Notes: generated by a model not told the origin, from the sequence alone. A stretch of 64,000 nt of DNA from Berberis thunbergii (GCA_003290165.1 QNQO01010694.1:1-64000); one strand, 5' to 3'; counted from the stretch's first letter, positions 11,380-24,201 are shown. Translations and numbers: made by a program.

Positions 11380-12740
11380 ACCAAGTGAGGTTTGAAATGT
11401 TTATTAACCTTAAAAAATCACACACAGACTCAAACACAATCAACAACTAATTGATGCACAAGAAAAAAATGCCTCCCTAAGCAATCAGTGTTTTTGAGAT
11501 TAATTATCCTTTTATCTTTGGGGGACAGATTATTTCTTATGTAATCTTTATATCAGAGCAATGGGTGCTACAAGATGATCCTAAGAGTGTACACTTTACA
11601 CCACAAAGTTCAAAATTAGTAGGCTGGAGTTTTGTTTCAAAGAAATCGGATTATCGCACAAGAGAATGAGGTCACAATGGTCCAATTAAGTACTTTCTTG
11701 TGTTACCGCTCTGTAAGAAATAGATGTGAGAACGATATGATGTTAAATGTACACTTGAGGCTTGTGCTCTTAACCCAAAACTGTTAGTTACACCAATTCT
11801 TCTTGTGGATCGTAGCTTACTTATGACTCGGCGTATCGAGTAAATTACCCTTATGACAGTGGCCTCTCGGAGTTCATTGAATGATTAAACCCATCGTCAC
11901 TTTTAGCTCTGGTCAACACAAATTGGATTCACCTTAGTCTTGGTTGTTCTATGAACACCGTACCTAAAAGATGGCTCTATCTAACTTGCTAACTGATTTT
12001 AATTATGTTTGGCTATTGGTTGCACACAGCTGGAGTGATGAGGTGGGGATATCAAGTCCCACCAGTTTCTATTTAGAAGTTGGGTCTGCTTATTATGAAT
12101 TACTAAAGTTTAGCATCCACAATTACAGAAATTAAACAACCAATCACACAATTTCAAACAATTACACAAAGCACCTGGGTCGCTAATACATTGTGTGTGA
12201 TAGAAGTACTTACAGTGTGCGTATTCCGTTCTGCACAAAAAATTAGCACAATTAAAAAACATGTCCCACTTCTTTTTATCCGTTTCAATCAGCACACAAG
12301 CATATACAATCAAATTACTAGTCTTGGTCTTAGAAGTCGGATTTCTAAATCATAAAAAAAATTATTAGGTAACAATTAAAATTGTTTCCCTATAATTTAT
12401 GTTGACTTAGAAAATTTTGGGTTTTTTGTTTTTTGGTGATTAAAAATGGTAAACAATAGAGTTTACAAAATTTAGTACACCACACACTCGTAAAACGAGG
12501 TGAAAATAGAATTAAACTCTCCTCACAAAATAAAATAAAATAAAATTTTAAAATTAAAATTTGCTTGATGTTTGCAAGATTGTCCAATTTTCTCGAGAAG
12601 CGTGTATTCTGCAAAATCAAACGAATAACACGAAATGAATGTAAAAAGAACTTAACAAAATAAAAATAAAATTTTGTTTATTTTTTTCTGAATTTTTTTT
12701 AAATTAGTGAAAATAAATCTTAAATTCAATTATACCACTA
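11380..12740 (-). other. 5' leader of the Athila-like element
   Basis: This 1.36 kb lies between the primer site and gag in element orientation. It is AT-rich with only short chance open frames and no recognised gene. A long leader is usual in Athila/Tat elements. Confidence 0.6.
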
Positions 12741-12742
12741 CC

Positions 12743-12761
12743 TTCCCCGGCAACGGTGCCA
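12743..12761 (-). other. Primer-binding site (tRNA-Asp type)
   Basis: On the - strand this reads TGGCACCGTTGCCGGGGAA, one base off the TGGCGCCGTTGCCGGGGA form typical of Athila/Tat elements that prime from tRNA-Asp. It lies seven bases inside the LTR, where a primer site belongs, and fixes the element's orientation. Confidence 0.9.
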
Positions 12762-12767
12762 AAAACT

Positions 12768-14352
12768 TGTTGCGGGTTTAACCGGCCTAAATAAATAGGC
12801 TAATTTGACCTACTTGTAATAACCGCAAGTGCACGGTGTCTAACTGGTATACAACGGCAAGTACGGGTCGATCCCACGAGGAAGGTAAATTAAATTGAAT
12901 TTAATAATTTACCTAAACTAATTTGGAGAAAATGGGGGTTATAGTGTTTAAAAATCCGAGTTAAACAAAAGTAATAAAAATAACAATAAATAAAAGAAAA
13001 AAGTTGGATGGGAAACCACAATTTGCAAAATATTTTTCAAGCTCCTAAAATTATATTCAATTTTTCTTATTATTCCAATTAAAAAAATGACTCTAGCAAT
13101 GTATAAACTCCTAGCATTAATTGTCTTTTTAGAGCACAATTAATCACAAGTTTAATTATTCAATTAAAACATGTTTGATTTATAACATAATATTTTTCTA
13201 ACAACCTAAGATGCATGACATATTGGGTGAAAGTAAAATATTATAAATCGCAAATCAATTAATATTAATCATGGAATAATAAAGTAAAATGAAATTAATT
13301 CTAGAGTTTGAGACTTAATTCACTGTGGTGTTACTGAGCATTCAGCAGGGTGCAAACAGGAACAGGTCCAGTGTGGCTCAGCAGATCCCAGTGGGTGCAA
13401 ATAGTTCTGATCTTTCTCAGCCGAGGTGCTCTCAGCAAGGTCCACTGGGTGCCAGTAGACTCAACTTGATTTAAGTCTTTTGTGGTGGTACTGTGTTATA
13501 AGGTGGGGTGCAAATAGTACCCCCAGCCTTTCTTCCTCAATTCGAACAGAGAGAGGCGGGAAGACGATGTGGGCGATCTGCTCCTGTCTGGTGGTGAGCA
13601 GAGACTACAACAAGAGCTGATGTGGTCTTCCGGCGACCGACAATGATGTTCGGAGACGTCCGAGAAAGAGAGGCCGAGATGGAAGCTGTCAGGCGTGCAT
13701 GATTTTGCTTGGTTGGGATGGTGATGAGAATTACAACTTGTGAAGAAGAGGTTTTGGTATTCTGTATTTTTTTCTTTCCCTTCTCTTGTTACCCTTTTTT
13801 ATTCATTTTTATTGTATTTATAGAGAATTAAGAAAATGAACTTGGACAAGTTATGGGGGGGAGGTCAATGAGTGATTTAAGGCTTATCAAAATAGAATCT
13901 TGGATAATTAAGATAATATGATTTGGGTTTGAGAAAATGAACTTTGACAAGTTAAGGGGATGGTTCAATGAGTGATTTAAGACTTAAATCAAACTAGAAT
14001 CTTGGATAATTAAGAGAATATGCTTTGGGTTTGAGAAAATGAACTTGGACAAGTTAAGGGGAGGGTTCAATGAGTGATTTAAGGCTTAAATCAAACTAGA
14101 ATCTTGGATAATTAAGAGAATATGTTTTGGGTTTGGTTTTGAGTTTAGGTTATGGGCTTAGGCTATTCTCACCTCCACTTCCTTTAAAGTCACCGTTTGT
14201 GATTTATTCATTGTATTTTTCTTTGATTTCTTCGTTATTGCTCCGAATTCTACAAAAACACAAAATTTTAATAATTAATTTAAAATAAAATAAAACAAGG
14301 ATTAACAAAAATATAATAGGAGGTAAAAAATGTTATAATTATGTGATTATCA
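12768..14352 (-). repeat. 5' LTR of the Athila-like element (about 1.59 kb)
   Basis: On the + strand it runs from TGTTGCGGG, next to the primer site, to GTGATTATCA, giving TG...CA ends. It contains GCAAGTGCACGG and GGGTCGATCCCACGAGGAAGG, phrases frequent in plant Ty3 LTRs. It also holds a CAG/GGGTGCAAA-rich stretch (13330-13470) and a threefold 102 bp repeat (13829-14140). The exact left end could shift by three bases. Confidence 0.8.
13829..14140. repeat. Three tandem ~102 bp repeats within the LTR
   Basis: The phrase AGAAAATGAACTT recurs at about 13831, 13932 and 14034. Each unit continues with GACAAGTTA, CAATGAGTGATTTAAG and CTTGGATAATTAAG. Units 2 and 3 are the most alike. Confidence 0.9.
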
Positions 14353-15150
14353 ACTTTACGCGCATTGATAGCCCAAGAGTGGCTTTTGTTACTCATATAG
14401 TGAGGAGTATTCTGTGATGCATGCCTGTATGTGATGTGTCCCCATTTGGGCATGGATGACGGAGTAGTCCTCCTTTATATGAGAGAGACATATGGGCATG
14501 TATGTTCGGCATAGAGGTGGTGCGAATGTGGTATCGCCTGAGTGATCAATCCATTAAAAATGAATAATATGTTTAAGTCAAAGATTGTACGAAAACAACT
14601 GTTTAATTAATAAATTATGTTTATATTGTTTCTAACTCTTTTCATGCAGGATGGCAAGTCCACTAATATTTATGCAGGTTAGACTTGCCATAGTCAACTT
14701 CTACAATGTAAGTATGAGTAATTGCATATTTACTTGTTAGGATGATGACATGACACATTTGCCTCATTGAGGAATTACCTATTGGTGTAGTTATTTATTG
14801 TTGGTGTTTAGCTTGATGTTGTCGAGTGTGAATTTATTGATTTTGGGTTGAAGATTACTCACACCAGCTTTATTGCTGACCCAAGTGAGCTTTTGCTTCT
14901 TGTGTACATTCCTTTGGGAATGTAGCCGATTAGCCTTTCAGGTTTAGGGACTTTTGAGCAGCGTTACTGAAGTTTCGCTAGGGGGCTAGCACCGTCGAAA
15001 TTTCCCGGTTAGAGTTTTATTATAAATTTTAGTTTGTTTCTATTTTCTAAACTGTGTTTTAGTCGTTGCTACTAAATGTGTCTGTTGTTATTAAATTTCA
15101 CAACCCAAGTTTCGGGGAAACTGACGATCCTACGTGGAATTTGGGATAGA
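14353..15150 (+). mobile_element. LTR-like segment A of an older Ty3-type element
   Basis: It is similar to 18590-19316. Shared landmarks are CGCATTGATAGCCCAAGAG, GTGATGTGTCCCC, ATGTATGTTCGGCA, the GACCCAAG block, TTTGGGAATGTAGCC, and the end block GATCCTACGTGG. The same end block occurs in the nested LTR element. The Athila-like LTR ends exactly at its left side, so that element probably inserted into it. Confidence 0.65.
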
Positions 15151-15676
15151 ATATAAATTTCGATGAGAATTGAGGTAATTATGATCAACGAAGTTAGCCC
15201 AATTTCAGGGAAAAAATTCTGGTGCATTGGGAAAAATGATGACATCAGCATGACAACATCTATTGACCAAAACTTTGACATTTTTAACAAACTTTGACTA
15301 GCTCTAAAAAATAGCTCATAGCACCGTTTTCACTGTTGGAATCCTTGTCTTGAGATTTATTTAATGAAATTACAAGTTTTTGAATTTAGAAATGTTATAT
15401 TTTTACCCATAAATTCCTTTTATGCCTTGAAATGTGTGTTTTCGATCTAGGATTGTGTTTTGAAGTATGTGGGTTGTGGTTTCATAGTGATTCTTGAGAT
15501 GTCAATAGTTGAGTAATGTATGTTAATGCATTATAAAGAAATTTGGAGAATTGTATGGTTATGCATATTGACTTGTTAATGCATCATGAATATTTAAATT
15601 GTTATACAAATTGTCTTGTCAAAAAGTGGCTTGATTGTCGTTTTGTTATAGAGCATTTGGTTATGAAAATGATATA
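15151..15676. other. AT-rich spacer between LTR-like segment A and the LINE
   Basis: No gene or clear motif is seen. It appears to be internal sequence of the older element, since the LINE target duplication joins it to 18335 onward. Confidence 0.4.
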
Positions 15677-15697
15677 TTTCCCCCAAAATCATCATCA

Positions 15698-16206
15698 TCA
15701 AAGCCCATTCCCGAAATTTTCGGGGTCGGCTACATGGATTTTGGTTCTCCAAGCAATGCGATCTTCCCACATTTCCTCACCTAAGCCAAGCTCAATGATA
15801 TCTTCATTCACCGTCTTCATCCAAGTTTTCAACGGTCGTCCCCTCCGTCTACACCCTCCATTAACTTGCCAATCTAAACATTTTCTAATTGGTGTCGTAC
15901 TTGGTCTCCTCCGCACATGACCAAACCAAGTTAAACGTCTTTCTCGAATTTTTTCCTCTATGGGCGCTACACCTAAGTATCTCCTAATCTTTCATTTCTA
16001 ATTTTATCCTTACGAGTTTTACCACACATCCACCTTAACATACGCATTTCTGCTACTGCCATCCTATGCGTATGTTGTCCCGTAGTAGCCCAACATTCTG
16101 AACCGTATAGCATGGCTGGTCGAACAATTGTCTTATAGCATTTCCCTTTTAGCCTTGCAGACATCCTTCTATCGCATAATACTCCTGACATCATTCGCCA
16201 TTTCAA
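15698..16206 (-). pseudogene. LINE C-terminal end
   Basis: The first part (15973-16206) has KCYKTIVRPAMLYGSECW and RMLRWMCGKTRKDKIRNE, the conserved end of plant RTE ORFs. The second (15698-15916) has CLDWQVNGGCRRRGRPLKTW. A frameshift near 15960 separates them. The 3' tail follows directly. Confidence 0.85.
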
Positions 16207-16278
16207 CCAACCAGCTTTAATCCTGTGGTCTACATCTGCTCCAATAGCCCCATTCTTTTGAATTATAGACCCTAGATA

Positions 16279-17767
16279 TCAAAAAGCCTCACACTCCGGG
16301 ACCTCGACACCTTCGATCTCAATTGCATTACTTCTCCCTCTTGGTTCACACCCAAAGTTCCACACTAGATAATCCGTCTTCGAACAGCTAATTCTAAAAC
16401 CTTTACTCTCTAAAGTCTCCTGCCACTTAACTAATTTCTGACTTAAACCTACACTAGTCTCATCCATTAAGACAATATCATCTGCAAATAACATGCACCA
16501 AGGTACATCTTCTTGCAGATGTTTCGTCAACTCATCCATGACCAAAGCAAAAAGATATGGACTTAACGCCGACCCTTGATGTAATCCTACCGTCACTGGA
16601 AATTCACTAGACATCCCACCTATTGAACGAACACTTGTTACAACCCCTTCATACATATCCTTAATGATATCGACATAGCATTGAGACACTTTCTTCTTTT
16701 CAAGCACCCACCAAATTAACTCCCTAAGGACCCTATCATATGATTTTTCGATATCAATAAAAACCATATGCAAACTCTTACGTGCCTCTCGATATTTTTC
16801 TATAGTTTGCCTAAGCAGGAAGATGGCCTCCGTAGTAGACCTACCTGGCATAAATCCAAATTAATTCTCCGAAATCGTGGTTAAACTCCTAAGTCTTTGT
16901 TCTATAACCCTCTCCCAAAGTTTCATCGTATGACTCATTAAGCTTTATCCCTCTATAGTTCAAGCAATTCTGGATATCCCCTTTGTTCTTATAAATTAGT
17001 ACCACAATGCTATGCCTCCATGAATCTGACATTTTTCTAGTTTCCAGAATCATATTAAAGATCTTTGTTAGCCATTGAATCCCAACTTCTCCCAGACATT
17101 TCCATGCTTCAATTGGTATATCATCCGGTCCAATGGCCTTCCTTGTCTTCATTCTTTTTAGAGTTTCTCTCACTTCTGTGGCACTAACTCTGTGATGGAA
17201 CACGCGATCTCTCTCTCCCTGTGAAGCATACCCCTCCAAGTTTAACTCCCCTACATGTGTTCCATTGAGTAGGTTCCAAAAGTAATCCTTCCATCTATCT
17301 AAAATAGTTTTATCCTGCATTAAGACTCTTCCATCCTCATGCTTAACACACTTAACATGACTCAAGTCCCTAGTTTTTCGTTCTCTAGCCTTCGCTATCT
17401 TGAAAATATCCTTCTCCCCTTCCTTCGTACCTAGCCTATTATAAAGAGCATCATACGCTCTCTTCTTAGCTTCCCCTATTGCTCTACTACTCAACTTCTT
17501 AGCCTGCTTATAAAGCTCATAAGACTATAGGCACCTATCTTTTTGCCACGCCTTAAAGCATCTTTTCTTTTTCGCAATGGTTTGTTGCACATCCGCGTTC
17601 CACCACCATGTCTCCTTACCATAGAAACCTCCTCTTTTGGCATGTCCTAACTCTTCCTTCGCACATCTTCTTATTCGATTTGCCAAATGTTCAAAAAGAT
17701 TCGCGCTACTAGTCCTATCATTTGGTTCTAGATTCTCCCCACGCTCTGAAACTGACTGGCCACCCAA
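16279..17767 (-). pseudogene. LINE reverse transcriptase, broken
   Basis: Three segments cover it: a linker (17525-17767, with WWWNADVQQTIAKKKRCFKA), the RT start (16889-17494, with KAIGPDDIPIEAWKCLGE and IVVLIYKNKGDIQNCLNYRG), and the palm (16279-16851, with [51 protein letters not shown] and the catalytic LFADDIVL). The catalytic FADD is intact, but stops between the segments prevent one protein. Sequence style matches the plant RTE clade. Confidence 0.9.
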
Positions 17768-17836
17768 AATCCTCTTTCTAAATCTTTGTCACACATCTCC
17801 CTGTGAGGTCCACCACTTAATTCTCGGTCTAACCTA

Positions 17837-18334
17837 TTATATAGCAATACGACCCCTACTCTTAAGACAAAAATTGAGAACTAACAACCTATGTTGGGAT
17901 GTCAGACACTCTCCTGGTATAACCTTACAATTTTTACACCTACCTAAATTGTGTCTCTTCACAAGAAAATAATCAATTTGACTTCTATTACGCCCACTTA
18001 CAAAGGTCACCAAGTGATCTTCCCTCTTCTTATAAAAAGTATTTATGATCCCAAAATCCTGAGCTAAAGCAAAATCTAGAATAGAAATCCCCGCAGTGTT
18101 TCGATCCCCAAAGCCTTGACCTCCATGTACCTGCTCATACCCAACTCTATCCTTACCGACATGGCCATTCAAATCCCCGCCTAGGAAAACCCTATCGGAA
18201 GAGGGAATTTCAAGAACTAACTCCTCTAAAGAGTCCAAAAAATCCTTCTTAGTCTCCTCGTCCAAACCCATTTGGGGTGCATACACACTAATAACATGCA
18301 CTATCTAGGGTTCTAAAGCTACTTTAATACCATG
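17837..18334 (-). pseudogene. LINE endonuclease domain, N-terminal part missing
   Basis: The open part contains VISVYAPQMGLDEETKKDF, then VFLGGDLNGHVGKDRVG with the conserved Gly-Asp-Leu-Asn of the exonuclease/endonuclease/phosphatase fold, and SQIDYFLVKR near the end. In a live LINE it nicks the target DNA. Frame is lost near 17837 and the protein resumes at 17767. One stop lies at 18306-18308, between the truncation point and the open part. Confidence 0.85.
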
Positions 18335-18347
18335 TTTCCCCCAAAAT

Positions 18348-18589
18348 ATGGGTAAATATTATGGTGAAATGATTTATAAATGACAGTGTCATTGTAAAAT
18401 AATTTTGAGATATCATAATATATGATATTGACAACTTTTAGTCCTCAAATGTTAATCACCTGGAATTGTGTCACTTAGAACTATCATACCTTTTTTTATC
18501 CTATAAGAAACTAAGTAAACTTCGGGTTGGTCTTGTGGAAAGGGGGTGATTTTTATGCCTAAAAGAGGCTTGATTATTTATTCGTGAAA
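18348..18589. other. AT-rich spacer right of the LINE
   Basis: This continues the sequence interrupted by the LINE. No gene or strong motif is seen. Confidence 0.4.
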
Positions 18590-19316
18590 ATGTGACATGA
18601 CTTCTGCGCATTAATAGTCCAAGAGTGGTTTTTTATGTAATTCATATAGTTAGGAGTATCTGGTGATACATGTCTGTATGTGATGTGTCCCCACTTAGAC
18701 ATGAATGACAGAGAAGTTTTCATTATATGAGAAAGACATACAAGCATGTATGTTCGGCACGAAGGTAGTGCAAATGTGGTATAGTCTAAGTGATCAATTC
18801 TAAAGAAAATGAATAATAGACATTTACTTTAAGAACAATAAGAATTTATTAGAATGGCACGATTGCCTCGTTGAAGAACTACATGTCTTTGAATTGTTAT
18901 TTTTCTTGCATGACACATTTGCCTCGTTAAGGAGCTACAAGTCTTTGAGGTGTTATTTTATTGTGGATGTAATTTCATATCATGACATTGAACTTGTTTT
19001 TATTTAGAATTTGAGATTACTCATACGAGCTAAATTGCTGACCCAAGTAAGATTTTTCTTCTTGGGTACATTTCTTTGGGAATGTAGCCAATAAGTTTTG
19101 TCTCATGTTTAGATATAATTTGGGCAGTGTTATTGAAATCTTCCTTATAGGCGAATCTCATCAATGGTTTTCGGGTTAGAGTCTTTTTGTTTTACTTCAA
19201 ATCTTTTATAAATATTTATGTTGTTATTGAATTTTCACGTCCCAAATTTTGGGTGAAAACAGATAATCCTACGTAGATATAAGGATTTCGCTTTTCTCGA
19301 AAATCGGGGCTTGACA
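18590..19316 (+). mobile_element. LTR-like segment B of an older Ty3-type element
   Basis: It is a diverged direct relative of segment A (14353-15150). It ends in TACGTAGATATAAGGATTT and AAAATCGGGGCTTGACA, the same end as the nested LTR element at 11374. The homology extends a few bases further left than in segment A, consistent with the Athila-like insertion having cut segment A. A and B may be the two LTRs of one short element, but no target duplication was found. Confidence 0.6.
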
Positions 19317-20005
19317 GAACACTCGCTACTTAAGGTGAAAACAGAAGAAGAAAGGTACGCATACACATTGCTAATTTCATCCGATCTCCATTCTTCCATG
19401 CACGGTCGCCTGACTTAAGTATTAGAATGCCTTCGGCCACCACAACGATGGTCCCTAGCTCACAGCTGTTCATTTTGCAGGTTTGAGATCAACAATGACG
19501 GATTTGAACGCATCAGTTTCTTTTAAACGTTCTTAAACGAACTAGAAAGGAGCCATTACCCACCTCATTGTTTTGAACTTAAGCCCTTCATTAGTCCAAC
19601 AAGTTCCATCACACCATAATCTTTAAGAGAGAGTTAGAGGAAGAAACAAGAGTAAGAGTTTAATGGAGAAAATGGAATAGGGTGAAGATGAAAGGTTGGG
19701 GAAGAAGATGGATAGGATTTGAAAGAGTAGAGAGAATTTAATTGAAGAAATAAAATATGGAGAGATGAGAGTTGGGGAAGAAAAGAGGGAGAGAGAGCGA
19801 GAAAAAAAGATAATGAGCTTGAGAGAGTGGAGATGAATTGGATGGCAGTGGGGAAAATTAGATGGTGATTAATAGAGAAAATTGGATGAATTGGAGGAGA
19901 AGATGTAAGGGTAGCAATGGAATGTTTTATTTGTTTTAAACAAAATGATTGACTAGTTTAAGTTGGAGTCTACCTTATACCACTTTTGGGGTTTGCCTTT
20001 CAGCT
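19317..20005. other. Purine-rich intergenic stretch
   Basis: It contains a long GA-rich region (about 19620-19920, GAGAGAGAGCGAG). No coding or RNA gene is recognised. Confidence 0.5.
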
Positions 20006-20899
20006 TAGGGATGGCAGTGGGGCGGATTTTCTTGGATATCTGCCCCACTCGCCCCGTTTGTGGCGGATTTGGTAAAGGATTCCTGGATTTTGGGGCAGAT
20101 ACGAATTTTTAATTTGTATCCGTTTATTAATCGGGGAGGATACGGATTTAGCCATATCTGCCCTGCGGATATCCGTTTAGGTATTAATATTACAAAATTA
20201 CCCTCGACTTAAAAGCAAAAAAATAAAAACCATATATGCCTCAGCATCTCTCACTCACGTCTCTTCATTTTTTCTCACAGTCACAGAGATGAAGAGAGAA
20301 AACTCTCGGTCACAAAGATGAAGAGAGAAAACTCTCACAGTCACAGTCACAGAGATGAAAAGAGAAAACTCTCGGTCTCCTCTCCATTAGTCCATCTCTG
20401 TCTCGGTCTCCTCTCCACCTCGGCCTCGGACCAACAAGTTTCTCTTGGCCACCATCGTCTCCTTCTCACGAACACTCGAAGGTCGTCTCCATCATGGTCT
20501 CCTCTTCATCTCTCTGTCGGCCGCCTCCCTCTCCCCTCCCCTCCCTTCCCTAGCTTCAAGATACAGCAGATCTGAAATCAGATTAGAAATCAAAGATCTG
20601 AAATCAGATTTCAGATATCGATTTTTTTTTTTTAATTTTTGTATTTTTTTTGTACTAATTCTCTATAATTCTCTGTAATTCTCTGTAAGATCTGAGTTAT
20701 ATCAAATAATGAAGTATATTCTCTGAAATTCTTTGTTATAATTTTGTGGGCGGATATTCGCCCATCCGCACGGAGCAGTTACGGATTTTGATTAAAATTA
20801 TAAACGGATTGACGGGGCGAATTTGGGGGATCCGTTATTCCTGACGAATCGAGGATGATTTGCTCAAATCCGCCCCAATCCACCCCGTTGCCATCCCTA
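20006..20899. mobile_element. Non-autonomous hAT element (894 bp)
   Basis: Terminal inverted repeats begin TAGGGATGGCAGTGGGGCGG on the left and TAGGGATGGCAACGGGGTGG on the reverse of the right. The flanks TTTCAGCT (19998-20005) and TTTCAGTT (20900-20907) form an 8 bp target duplication with one mismatch, the size made by hAT transposases. Inside is a short repeated phrase, GATGAAGAGAGAAAACTCTC (about 20288-20375), and no transposase. Confidence 0.88.
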
Positions 20900-23167
20900 T
20901 TTCAGTTCCTGTAGATTTGAAATAGGATTTGAAGCATATATAAGTTGGGCCTAAAATCTCCTGGACCCAAGGGGGGTCCCATGGATAGTATTAGGGGTGG
21001 GCCTAAAGTTTCTTATTCTAAATTTTGAGAGCCAATTCAAGCACACTAATGGCAATCATAGGTGTTTTGTGTACTGAAGTTAAACTGTCTTTTGAAGTCT
21101 GTAACTTCTCTCATTTTCATTTAAAGTTAAGAAAAACGGTTTTGCAAATAATATATGTTTAAGTGTGCATGTTGGAGTAGTCTTGGATTGAAAAAAACAG
21201 AGAGAACAAGTTGTCAAGAGAATTTAGCTAGCTTGGAACCATTGAAATGGGATGTATATAGACCAAAACTTCACATACTTAATTGAATCAAAATCTAATC
21301 TGGATCTCATCATTAATACCAAATCGAGAAATATACACATAACAGAGTGAGAGAAGTTGGTTTTACAGAGCTAATGAGATTAGATGCAATGAACCCAACC
21401 ATGGAAGAAGAGAAAGCATCAACTGAGGTTTACTCGACCAAAGATATCCCTAGATAGTCGCCTCTGCATTTGTCAATGTTGTCTCTGATCATGTTGCAAT
21501 TTTTTTTGTTTGTTACACTTATCTATCTTGACATTTTTACATGATCGCTCTACCCAGAAGAAGCATATTTACCATGGGATCCGGTGAAGGGTTTTATAGA
21601 GTATTAAGAGGAGCAAATGTAAACTGAATGCAGTAATGGTGATTCCCAGACAATGACATTCTAAAATTTGGATGAGAGATTATTACTATGGTGATTCCCA
21701 TTTAGCTCAACTGACAAAGGTCATGGTAGACATTGTCATTGGTTAGTAAGAGTGGTTAAATGGAGACAATATGGATTGCATAAGAATAACATGTTATACA
21801 AAAGTTAATATTAAAATATAAATGTTAAGGGGTCTTAAAACTCTGCTTATTTTTCAAAAAAAAGAAAAAAAATGTTGCACAAAAGTTAAAAGGTTTTTAA
21901 CCTAGCTAGCGATTTCCTTCCAAATCTCACACGAAGTTGTATCAGCCCATCAGGGACCCTTTAAGCGCACCCGGAGCAGCTTGTCCCAACCAACAACCTC
22001 ATTGTTGTGAATCCACAAAATAAAAAGGAACTTAATGGTTCAATTTTTATATATTTATTTTCTTTACATAATTAATGTGTTAGTTTTATATTCTTGGGTG
22101 GGTAGTTGGCCCATCACAAGGGTGTCACCATTATGCCTCTTTAAAAATGGAAGAAACATATAGTGATCTCTACGGGAGTGTCAATTGTAACAGGTCAGAG
22201 TGGAATATTTTTGTTTCTTCACTTTTTTAATTTAGATGGTTCATTAAACATATTATTCCTAAGAATTGGTATAGAAAGGTGACTTGATACATTGCTCCTA
22301 CATCTTAACAAAAAATAATTAGTGCCATTGCCAGGAGCCAATCATGGTTAGGTTTAGTTGTGTAAACAATTTTCATGGTTGCACATAGAGAAGTATCATT
22401 GGTCCAAATTCAAAGGCCAAAACTTTGTGGGTTGATTTGCTTAACTATTTTATTTATATATGTGTGTGAAAAAAATATATGTTATTTAAAATGGGATATT
22501 GAGTTCTAAGAAACAGTCTTTATTTGACTGAGAATTTGGATTTGCTTATTATAATTAGGTTGGTACGGTCAAAGACTTAAATTTTTTTTTATAAAAACTC
22601 GAAACATTTCTGGCTTGTCAAGTTTAGTGAGGGTGACTTGGTGTGCCTCTTGCTAAAAGCTTAAAAGCATAAATGATAAGTTACGTGGTGGAGTCATCGT
22701 GATTACATTGCTAAGCTCTTCTTGAGTTTTTGATCATCAACCGCAACGAATTAGTAAAAGAAGCATAATATGGAGCTCTCATTTTCACTACCTTTCACAT
22801 AAATACCGTCTAAATAATATTTTCCAAAATCTTGGATCTTATGAGAGCAGACCAGATGGTTAAATGTTACCTAGCGAGGATGTTTGTTTAGGGGCAAATG
22901 CTAACCTGGCTAGCTTGGCCGTGTCATTAAATAGAATCTTTTGTGCTTTTCACTCAACCTCCGTTCCGGCCTTCTTTGGGTTTTCTCAATCATTGTTGGG
23001 CTTTTAAGCCAGCTTGGGCATTGAGAAGGTCAAAAAGGGCTGTTGAGTTTATATTATTTTCTAACCAATGTTTGTTTGTGGTTTGTTACTTGTTTTCATC
23101 TTATAAAACTCTAATCAACTATAGGAGGAGATTCAATTTATTTTATAGAAATTTATAACTTCTCAAT

Positions 23168-23189
23168 ATATATATATATATATATATAG
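23168..23189. repeat. (TA)n microsatellite
   Basis: This is a run of about 11 TA units. Confidence 0.95.
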
Positions 23190-24201
23190 TAAATCACCAA
23201 ATTGTTTTAATAGCTTTTCAATTCTTTTGATGGTATTCTTGCAATTATGTTACCACGATCTACATTCCTTGTAAATGGTAAAGATTGTAAGTAAATTGTC
23301 AGCTTGTAGAATGTAAAAGAAGAAGAAGTTGGTGCATGCATGCCTTTGGTTTGTTTTGTACATCAGTGTATCCGATGGACTAGGGTAAGCCGAGTGATGA
23401 TAGATTTGAGGTTAGCTTGGGGGATCGAAAATGAACTTAACTTCTTGAAACCCTATTAAAACAAGTCATTCACCTTAGAGCTGCGTCTCCAATAATAGGA
23501 TGCGTTTTGGGTCAAAAGGTCATTTTACAGGCTTTAGACGCTAAATTAACTGGTTTTAAGTTATTGAGATTGGTGTATTTATTGCTTGACAATCTATGAG
23601 ACGAAACGCATGTAGAACCTTGGAAGCCATGCACAACTTTGTTCATATGCATATATATTTGGGAAAAATATATAAATTAATGAAATTTGTTCTATGCGTT
23701 CAAAGGTTTTGGATGTATGGTGTAATTTTAAGTTTTTTTGAGTTGTATTTTTGATAAATTTGGTTAGTAATTTAAGCAAGTAATAACTTTTGCATGACAT
23801 GTTAGTAAGCAAATGAATGATAATTTTTGTCACACGATGGTAACAATATATCAAATAGTAAGTAAGTTGATTTACATTGAACGATATCTTTTCGTAAATA
23901 TACTATACATCCAAATTTCATGAATGTATCGAAGCATGGCTCATAAATTGATTCTACTCCAGGATTTAAGGGTCTAAGGTGTAGGGTAGGGGTGAGGGCA
24001 TTTTTGGCCCATAATATATTCCAAATGAAGGGCAAGTTATATTTCGAAACAAGATGAAGAGATGTGCACGAGATAGTGAAAAGATAGCATCATGACAATG
24101 ATATGATATATATAATTAACCCCATCTTTTCTAACCGTCCATAAGATAATGCAAGGCAAAGTAGATTAAAACACCAACAAAGCAGTTTGATTAAAGACAT
24201 A

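Larger units (their letters stand above)
1..14352 (-). mobile_element. Athila/Tat-like Ty3 (gypsy) retrotransposon, partial
   Basis: Seen in element order (right to left): LTR, tRNA-Asp-type primer site, leader, gag, protease, RT, RNase H and integrase, all on the - strand. The gag-pro-RT-RNaseH-INT order is that of Ty3/gypsy elements. The DLGAS protease motif, the Asp-type primer site, and the CATTGAGGACAATGT block after integrase (for example near 2637-2655) point to the Athila/Tat group. Every coding segment has stops or frameshifts, so the copy is dead. The 3' LTR lies beyond the left edge. The right LTR end falls inside an older LTR-like sequence (see 14353-15150). A smaller LTR element interrupts it at 9609-11374. 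Confidence 0.88.
15690..18334 (-). mobile_element. RTE-type LINE, 5'-truncated
   Basis: A perfect 13 bp duplication, TTTCCCCCAAAAT, flanks it at 15677-15689 and 18335-18347. The 3' end lies on the left: on the + strand it starts with an ATCATCATC run, the short trinucleotide tail usual for RTE elements instead of poly(A). Coding on the - strand gives a partial apurinic-type endonuclease, a reverse transcriptase and a short C-terminal end. The element is about 2.6 kb and starts inside the endonuclease, so the 5' end is missing. Stops and frameshifts break it in at least four places. Confidence 0.93.

Noticed and set aside
20318..20678. Ser/Leu-rich frames in the hAT element as a coding gene
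   Set aside because: They arise from short CT-rich repeats, overlap in two frames, and have no transposase motif.
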